Assembly (NCBI GenBank): GCA_014898415.1
Contig: RCTD01000044.1
Span: 1 to 64,000 of the forward strand
DNA: 64,000 nt
Source: Stromatinia cepivora
Lineage: Eukaryota; Ascomycota; Leotiomycetes; Helotiales; Sclerotiniaceae
Reading direction: 5' to 3'
Part shown: piece after piece, positions 58,768-64,000 of the stretch
Layout of the letters: each line of letters begins with the position of its first letter
Position numbering within the stretch: position 1 is the first letter of the stretch
The notes under the pieces: model-generated
Told to the model about the DNA's origin: nothing
What the model saw: only the letters and a program-made list of their open reading frames with translations
The model's database searches: none
Program-made: the position numbers and the translations under genes

Positions 58768-60833
58768 CAAACGAAACAACGATTACTAACATTAATTTGA
58801 ATAAAATCACTCTTCGATTTAATCTAATTAATTATATCATCAAAACAAAGAAAACTATAAATAACTTATTAATACTCAGAATATAAACTATGTAAAAATA
58901 CAAATATATATTATTTCAAAATAACCTTTTGCTTTATAATAATCGCCTACTAATACCTAACATCGATAATCTTCGAATTTATCTCATTTACGAAATTTAT
59001 AATTCCGTTTTCATTATTTATCCTGATATAAATAAAATCTATCTTTTATTATTTCAATAATATTATTGATTTAAAATATATGATATTGTAATTAGATATA
59101 TATATAATTATCATATTTACAAATATAATTCCATTTTATATAATTGTACCCCTAATTTATTATATCTATTTCCGATTCCTAATCGAATATAACAATATAT
59201 TATTATAGATTATTACGGCTTTGGTAGGGATAAGTGCAGGTATAACGGCATTTTGGTCGTTATTGGTTGGTTGGTGGAGCGAGCTATCTCTGTGCCTTAT
59301 TGCAAATCAATCGATATTCGGGTTCGAATGTAATTATATTTCTATTATATATATCAACATTATAATTCCCTCTGATATTATAATATCGAATCGCAACCCT
59401 CAATTTATATTATAATTTTGAAAGGAATTCAATCTAATTCTAGAAATCGATCTCAAATTATTTATTATTTATTATTCTCAAATTGATAATCAGTATCTTT
59501 AATAATGATTAAAATCGTTTATTAATTATTATTAAAACGATTGATCAGAATTCCTATTTATAATAGATTATATATAATTTATTTTTCTATACGATTCTTT
59601 AAGAGGGTTTATATTTTATGAAATCCTATATAGGTATATATCGAAATATATATAGGAATGAAAGGAAGATATTAATAAATTAATAAACAATATAAATATA
59701 TATAATATTTGTATATATATAGAATATAATAAATTAATTTTTGTATAAACGAAAAAAGATTTATTGTATATTCAACTCAAGATATCGAAATCTATAAATG
59801 CTTACCGATATAAGATCGATTTCGATATTGGAGATTATATATAATTCAATATAAAAAGTTACTTTATTTAGAAATCATTTAAGAAATTGGATTTCCTGAT
59901 TCAAGGAAGATGCGGGGTTATTGGTCGATTTAGGAACTCTTTCAATCTCGAACTTTCGATTACAATAAAAATTCATTCTATTTTCCTTTCAGATCGATTA
60001 TATAAAATATATGATAATTCTCTTTCTAATCAAACATTCGAATCATCTCCGTTTATTAATATAATTGATGATTCGGAATAGAAAATGGAAAAGGTTTTAA
60101 TAATAAAGAAAATACGAAAAATCTTATTATATAGAGTTTCATAATTTAATAGCAATATCAATTTCATTTAATATTCTATTTTCGATTTTAAAACATTATT
60201 ACACTTTTTGTACGATTTTCATCTGATCAATCCAATATTGTTTAATCCTTTTAATTGATTACGTGATTGGATAAGACTTTATAAAAATAGAAAGGATAAT
60301 TATAATTATATAAATAATGATTCATTTATAAAATCAAGGAAAAGAAAAGTGTTCTTCAATTCAGTAAATTAGATATTATAATTTTATAATAATATATATA
60401 TATACAATTAGGAAAGGATCGAAAATCTATACAAATTCGAAGGAATTTGATTGTATATATATATAATCTAAATTCTATATAACAAATGAATTATTATTAT
60501 TAAGACAATATAAAAGCAATATATTTAAAAACTTATATCTATTATCATTTCAAAAATCATACAAAAGAGAAATCTCTTTCTCTTTTTTATTGAAACCTTT
60601 TCTTTTTAGAAGTTTCTCAAATTAAAGAAAATATATATCAATATCAATTTGATCAATTTTGGTCAATTTTGGTCAATTTGATCAATTTCCAATGAATTGA
60701 TCAAATCAATCAAAATGATCAATCTAATTGATTTAGGGCTTATAAATTTCTACAAAACCTGATTTCTGATGAAATAATAATAGAATAAAGAAATAAAATA
60801 CTTGAAAACGAGTTTTTCTAAAAGAGGGGATAA
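58768..60833 (+). pseudogene. Gypsy copy B integrase, chromodomain and 3' UTR, resumed
   Basis: Continues copy B after copy C, from the integrase N-terminal domain. Open pieces: 59,221-59,415 (core) and 59,887-60,081 (C-terminal region, RFRNSFNLELSITIKIHS). Chromodomain remnant at 60,080-60,290. Then iterated TCAATTTTGG units and a purine tract AAGAGGGGA before the LTR. Confidence 0.85.
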
Positions 60834-61115
60834 TATTATGAATCGTAAACCATAGAAGGCTAATTATATAATATCTCTTATTTCCTATATTAATTGATAA
60901 ATTAATCATTTATATATATATATTACAATTTATACAATTTAGTATAATAAAAAGGTAACCCTAATAATGTATATTTATAATTCTATAATTTACAAATAAA
61001 TATTTGTATATATATATTTAATCGCTTTTTACGAGTTATAATTCTTCAATTATAGATTCTAAGGAATATAATTGATCTTATTTATTCAGCTCTACTACGG
61101 CTCTTGTACGTCACA
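60834..61115 (+). repeat. 3' LTR of gypsy copy B
   Basis: Begins TATTATGAATCGTAAACC (strongly RIP-altered) and ends CTTGTACGTCACA; 282 bp, followed by ACTAC. Confidence 0.95.
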
Positions 61116-61163
61116 ACTACTGTTTTAGGACTAATTGACTCTTTGCCATTGGTGACTCTAATA
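61116..61163 (+). repeat. LTR of family S, right copy, part 2
   Basis: CTGTTTTAGGACTAATTGAC onwards matches 44,774-44,824 and ends ACTCTAATA (mutated ACTCTGACA). Confidence 0.7.
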
Positions 61164-61400
61164 GTTTTTGTTGAAAAATTATTTAAGATTTTTATATTTT
61201 TAAATTTATATATAAATCTTATACAAATTAAAGATCAAAGTTCAATCTTCAATGTTTTAATAAAAAAAGTCGCAAAATATCTGAAATTTTCAGAATTGAT
61301 TTTGATTTATATAATGAATCTATATTCAAAAGTTCATACATAAAAAGGTTAAGAATACCAATTTTCGTGATTCTTGATATAAATCGTGGCCGGAATGTGG
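61164..61400. other. AT-rich spacer, no gene recognised
   Basis: AT-rich flank of the nest. Composition rises to gene-like near 61,385. Confidence 0.5.
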
Positions 61401-61434
61401 GGTAGGGGACTTAGCTGCAGAGCTATGAACCTGA

Positions 61435-61635
61435 ACTCATGCATGTGCACTTTCATTTGATACTATGGCCGAGGAAATGCTGATTGATTGGTCCTGCTGT
61501 AATAGAGTTCTGAGGTATGAAGGTGGAAAAGTCATGGAGCCTGTGCGCGGTGTTCATAGCAATATTGTAATATATGATTTCTCATCAATGTACACAACAA
61601 TCATGACTGATGAACGGATATCTCTAAAGATATAA
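61435..61635 (+). pseudogene. Fragment of a family-B DNA polymerase (motif A region)
   Basis: In one phase, LSFDTMAEEMLIDW is followed by YEGGKVMEPVRGVHSNIVIY and DFSSMYTTIM. GG-x-V-x-EP-x-x-G-x-H, then DFSSMYPxIM, is the motif A region of family-B polymerases, whose Asp binds a catalytic metal. The usual Pro after Tyr is Thr here. Only about 65 codons remain; a stop follows at 61,633-61,635 and upstream stops are at about 61,425. No other polymerase motif was found nearby. The polymerase motif pattern is seen; its source is inference. Such solitary genes in fungi come from Polinton/Maverick-like elements, integrated large DNA viruses or linear plasmids, and the replicative-type spacing argues against the protein-primed plasmid type. 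Confidence 0.7.
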
Positions 61636-62221
61636 CCCTCATAATATCACAATTTCATATAATCATATTGGGAAAAACTATTACCAGAAGTTCAATTACT
61701 CAAAAAATTATCGATTTTGAAAAACTTAAACAAATCATACAGCAAACGATACTCTAACCCCTCACCCCTCACCCACCATCCCCAAAAAGTGATACAAAAA
61801 TAAAAGCAATCCCAGATATTCGATAACAAGGAAGAACAACTCAAAAAGAGAATTAGATAAAAGCCTCATGACACTAACAGAAAACCGAACGGAGCTGAGC
61901 TTAGGAAGAAATAGAACACGAAACAGAGAAGATGGAGACTGCCAGATCAAAAGTTGATGAATCGACAATTTCGGGAGAATACTTCACAGCCCTAAGGAAG
62001 TCCTCCATATCTTAACCCGGTCCAAACGAATGGTACAGATGAGAAATATGGAACGGAAGTATCCGGCGTCGGTGATGCATCCGGTGAAGTTTCTGATGAA
62101 GAAGAGGAATGTTTGCATGGAGCCGATCCAGGATATGTCGGATGCGGGACGATGGAGGGTGGTTACATAATATGTTTGGAAGACGCCGAAGGAGTTTATG
62201 AAAATTAGACAAGGGTTGAAA
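61636..62221. other. Non-RIP intergenic region, no gene assigned
   Basis: Gene-like composition. A plus-strand frame at about 62,032-62,212 (acidic, with EVSDEEEECLHGADPG) and overlapping frames on both strands are open but short, with no exon partners that I can place. It is the 3' flank of the minus-strand gene that ends at 62,222. Confidence 0.4.
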
Positions 62222-63449
62222 TTATTTGGAAGTGCTTTCTACGTCAGAGGGAGAGCTAGGCTCATATAGTGGATCATCCCTTTCCGCCCTCTCCCTTTCC
62301 TTCTGTAATTCTCTCCGAAATTTTTTCCGGCGGTCCTCATCGAGCTCCTCTTCCGGCGTACTAGCCCGAGGTCGCTTATTCGCAAATAACTTTCGAGACT
62401 TGACGATTCCTCTCTTCGCTTCGACCATTGCTGTTTTTGCCTCGACAGACTCGAGATATTCGCACATAAAACTAGCGGGTATAAATAATGAATCTTTTAT
62501 AGGTTCATTTACAGATTCATAATTCCAAACTACATCCTCCGTTGCAAAATCTTTGAGTTGGAGATGTAAACCTGCTTGCGGGGACTCGTTCCATTTACCA
62601 TCTTCATAACGGATGACCTATTTAGCTTTAGTATAGCGATACAAAAATGACTATTCAAAAATACCTCGTCTATTACTGTTTGGGCAGCAAAGAGTTCCAT
62701 CACTCCATCTTCGTTACCTATAATTTGAGGCTGCCAAACAGATAATGTAACCTTTTTGGTTCCTCTATATTCTATATCAATACCAACCATAGCACAAATA
62801 TTACCGTCGGATCCAAGAATATAGTTATCAGCTAATCGCTTCAAGTCTTTCCGCTTCTGTGAGAATGACACCTCAATCACGACGCCTGGATACTGTGCTA
62901 GCGAATGTGCGAACTGGCCATCAGGATCATGTTTACCATAACCTTCGAATTTGAGGGTTGTCGAGTTATCTGATGTTAGTCCTTGTGCAAATTCGGCAGA
63001 TCGACCTTCTCCGGAAGCAATGGATTCGAGCTGCTTGGCCAATTCGTTTACAGTTCTCCATATGAAACGTTCGTGCACACCTGAAGGCATTCGGAGAACA
63101 AGTCGTTCCGCAGATAAAAATAGTCGTATCTATATCAGCTCAACATTAGTCAAATATCCACATTCCCATTCGTTTCTAATAGTCCATACCGAAGCTTATC
63201 TTCTACAAATCCTTGAAGAGATTCGTCGCGTTGAATTAAACGCAATACCTCGGTGTATTCCTCCTCATTCAGTTTATATTCTTCCCAAGCGTTGTTGCAA
63301 ATACTGCGCCCGGTTTTCCGTCTCTTAATTTCCCGCACCACCTGCGATGCTGCCTGTGTCGTCTTCTCGTCGGTCAGCGGAGGAGTGGGAGGAGTCTTGG
63401 AAATGAAGCTCTGGGGAGGTGTGACCAATGGTTTCTTAATGATGTTCAT
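62222..63449 (-). pseudogene. Three-exon gene for a nuclease-fold-like fungal protein, with a one-base frameshift
   Basis: Exon 1 is 63,449-63,190, intron 1 is 63,189-63,130 (60 nt, GTATGG donor, GACTAAT branch, TAG acceptor). Exon 2 is 63,129-62,665, intron 2 is 62,664-62,618 (47 nt, GTATTT, ACTAAA, TAG), and exon 3 is 62,617-62,222. The exons total 1,121 nt, one short of a multiple of three. The slip lies in a run of five A at 63,116-63,120 (five T in the gene), between DKLRYDYF and RLVLRMPSGVHERF, both parts of a conserved fungal family motif. With the phase restored the product would have about 373 residues: Pro/Thr N-terminus, the conserved core, PGVVIEVSFSQKRKDLKRLA near the middle, and a charged C-terminal helix. 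The acidic/hydrophobic strand pattern resembles PD-(D/E)XK nuclease folds (inference). It is either a real mutation or a homopolymer sequencing error. Confidence 0.72.
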
Positions 63450-63642
63450 ATTATAGAAAAAGACACTATAAGGTAGCAATTGTTTTGATAGAAGCAAGAT
63501 GATGTTGTGATGTTTTGATGTTCAGAGAGAAAGGATGTGGTTTGATCGAAAGAATAGCCAGGGTAGATAAGCCACCTTTGGCGTTAAGATCAAGCTCACA
63601 TGTGACTTGATAAATTCGCTCCTTCTACAGACGTCAGCCTCG
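63450..63642. promoter_or_regulatory. 5' flank of the minus-strand three-exon gene
   Basis: Gene-like composition between the start codon and the LTR fragment. No clear TATA box or known element was recognised. Confidence 0.4.
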
Positions 63643-63793
63643 CGATGTTAGGCTATTATGAGCCTAATATATAAGGCACATATTCTATATATAATTTACA
63701 GATTTGTATTTAATCCTAGAAAAAGTAGCCCTCTGATAATAATAATAAAATTTGATATTTATAATCTTTTTATAATGATTTGATATAGGAATT
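63643..63793 (+). repeat. LTR fragment, same family as 42,994-43,355
   Basis: Begins TGTTAGGCTATTATGAGCCTAA and matches the first 150 bp of the probable solo LTR at 42,994. The 5' hairpin is kept although both arms changed (GACT/AGTC there, GGCT/AGCC here). Interrupted at 63,794. Confidence 0.75.
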
Positions 63794-63862
63794 TATTACA
63801 GAAAGCCTTGCGATCCTCTGTATATTACAAAAGATCAAGAGTATACTTTCTAATCGGATATT
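63794..63862 (+). repeat. Start of an LTR related to copia-B
   Basis: TATTACAGAAAGCC and the following roughly 55 bp match the first part of the copia-B LTR (10,670 onwards). Homology stops near 63,862. Confidence 0.7.
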
Positions 63863-64000
63863 ACGGGAGTTGCCTCTAGGGTCACGTGGAAGTGTCTAGA
63901 GATCTTTCGAGATAGTTTAGACTAAACTTCAAATAGAAATTCGATAAAATTGTAACTAATTGCAATTCTCGTAATTATAATAATAAACTAATAATTAATT
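63863..64000. other. Unassigned sequence to window end
   Basis: Starts with a GC-richer patch (GGGTCACGTGGAAGTGTCTAG) and becomes AT-rich. It may be the rest of a diverged LTR whose start is at 63,794. Confidence 0.4.

Larger units (their letters stand above)
45575..61115 (+). mobile_element. Chromodomain gypsy copy B, split by copy C
   Basis: The LTRs are 282 bp (45,575-45,856 and 60,834-61,115), with target duplication ACTAC on both sides (45,570-45,574; 61,116-61,120). Without copy C (50,039-58,762 plus one duplication) it is about 6.8 kb, similar to copy A. It is the most heavily RIP-altered of the three copies: no reverse transcriptase or integrase segment of any length is open. Confidence 0.95.

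Noticed and set aside
61762..61968. Minus-strand Leu/Ser-rich frame of 68 codons
   Set aside because: Low-complexity, no homologous motif, no exon signals linking it to neighbours.
62012..62212. Minus-strand His/Leu-rich frame of 66 codons
   Set aside because: Composition is typical of a non-coding frame and there are no splice partners; other frames in the same stretch are equally open.
62226..62522. Plus-strand Ser-rich open frame
   Set aside because: Antisense to exon 3 of the three-exon gene, which has introns, conserved family motifs and a consistent phase.
1..64000. Mitochondrial or plasmid origin because of extreme AT content
   Set aside because: LTR retrotransposons with RIP-type stops, target duplications, a pogo transposon and spliceosomal introns place it in the nucleus.
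1..64000. tRNA, rRNA or CRISPR genes
   Set aside because: No cloverleaf with conserved T-loop, no rRNA core sequence and no regularly spaced repeats were seen; short periodic stretches are minisatellites or 3' UTR repeats.

Overview
The window looks like nuclear DNA of a filamentous ascomycete. It is plausibly a leotiomycete (Helotiales), because compositionally normal gene islands (about 38.1-42.5 kb and 61.4-63.6 kb) are embedded in very AT-rich DNA. Nearly all of the AT-rich DNA is made of LTR retrotransposons and one pogo-type DNA transposon. Their reading frames keep their phase for kilobases but are riddled with stops at former CAA, CAG, CGA and TGG codons. That is the signature of repeat-induced point mutation (RIP). 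The taxonomic placement is inference; the mutation pattern is seen directly.

Layout. 1-2.7 kb: the 3' end of a copia element (166-bp LTR) inside a gag-only LTR element, itself inside a minus-strand gypsy fragment. 2,696-10,978: a complete copia element with 309-bp LTRs and target duplication ATTTC. 11,241-25,672: a gypsy element carrying, downstream of integrase, an extra reading frame of about 1,077 codons of unknown function. It is split between RNase H and integrase by a complete copia element (14,760-20,237, 166-bp LTRs, target duplication TTATT). 25.8-35.4 kb: a third copia family, split by a complete minus-strand chromodomain gypsy (27,825-34,852, 282-bp LTRs, target duplication CTAAC). 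35,401-37,451: a pogo/Fot1-like transposon with 51-bp inverted repeats, whose transposase contains a solo LTR. 38.1-42.5 kb: gene island with a decayed GST, an intact ketopantoate reductase-family gene, a gene for an RGG-tailed unknown protein, a decayed minus-strand gene and a Harbinger/Tourist-like MITE. 43-45.6 kb: AT-rich debris and LTR fragments. 45,575-61,115: a three-deep nest of two copies of the same chromodomain gypsy, with a gag-only LTR element inside the inner copy. 61.4-63.6 kb: a family-B DNA polymerase fragment and a three-exon gene for a nuclease-fold-like protein with a one-base frameshift. The last 350 bp hold LTR fragments.

Twelve structural joints are confirmed by matching target duplications or equal LTR lengths, so the insertion order can be read. 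The gypsy frame is interrupted by the first copia. The third copia is older than the minus-strand gypsy and probably than the pogo element. Gypsy copy B is older than copy C, and C is older than the gag-only element D. No autonomous element in the window appears coding-competent. Only the ketopantoate reductase-family gene and the RGG-tailed gene have fully open frames. No tRNA, rRNA or CRISPR array was seen.
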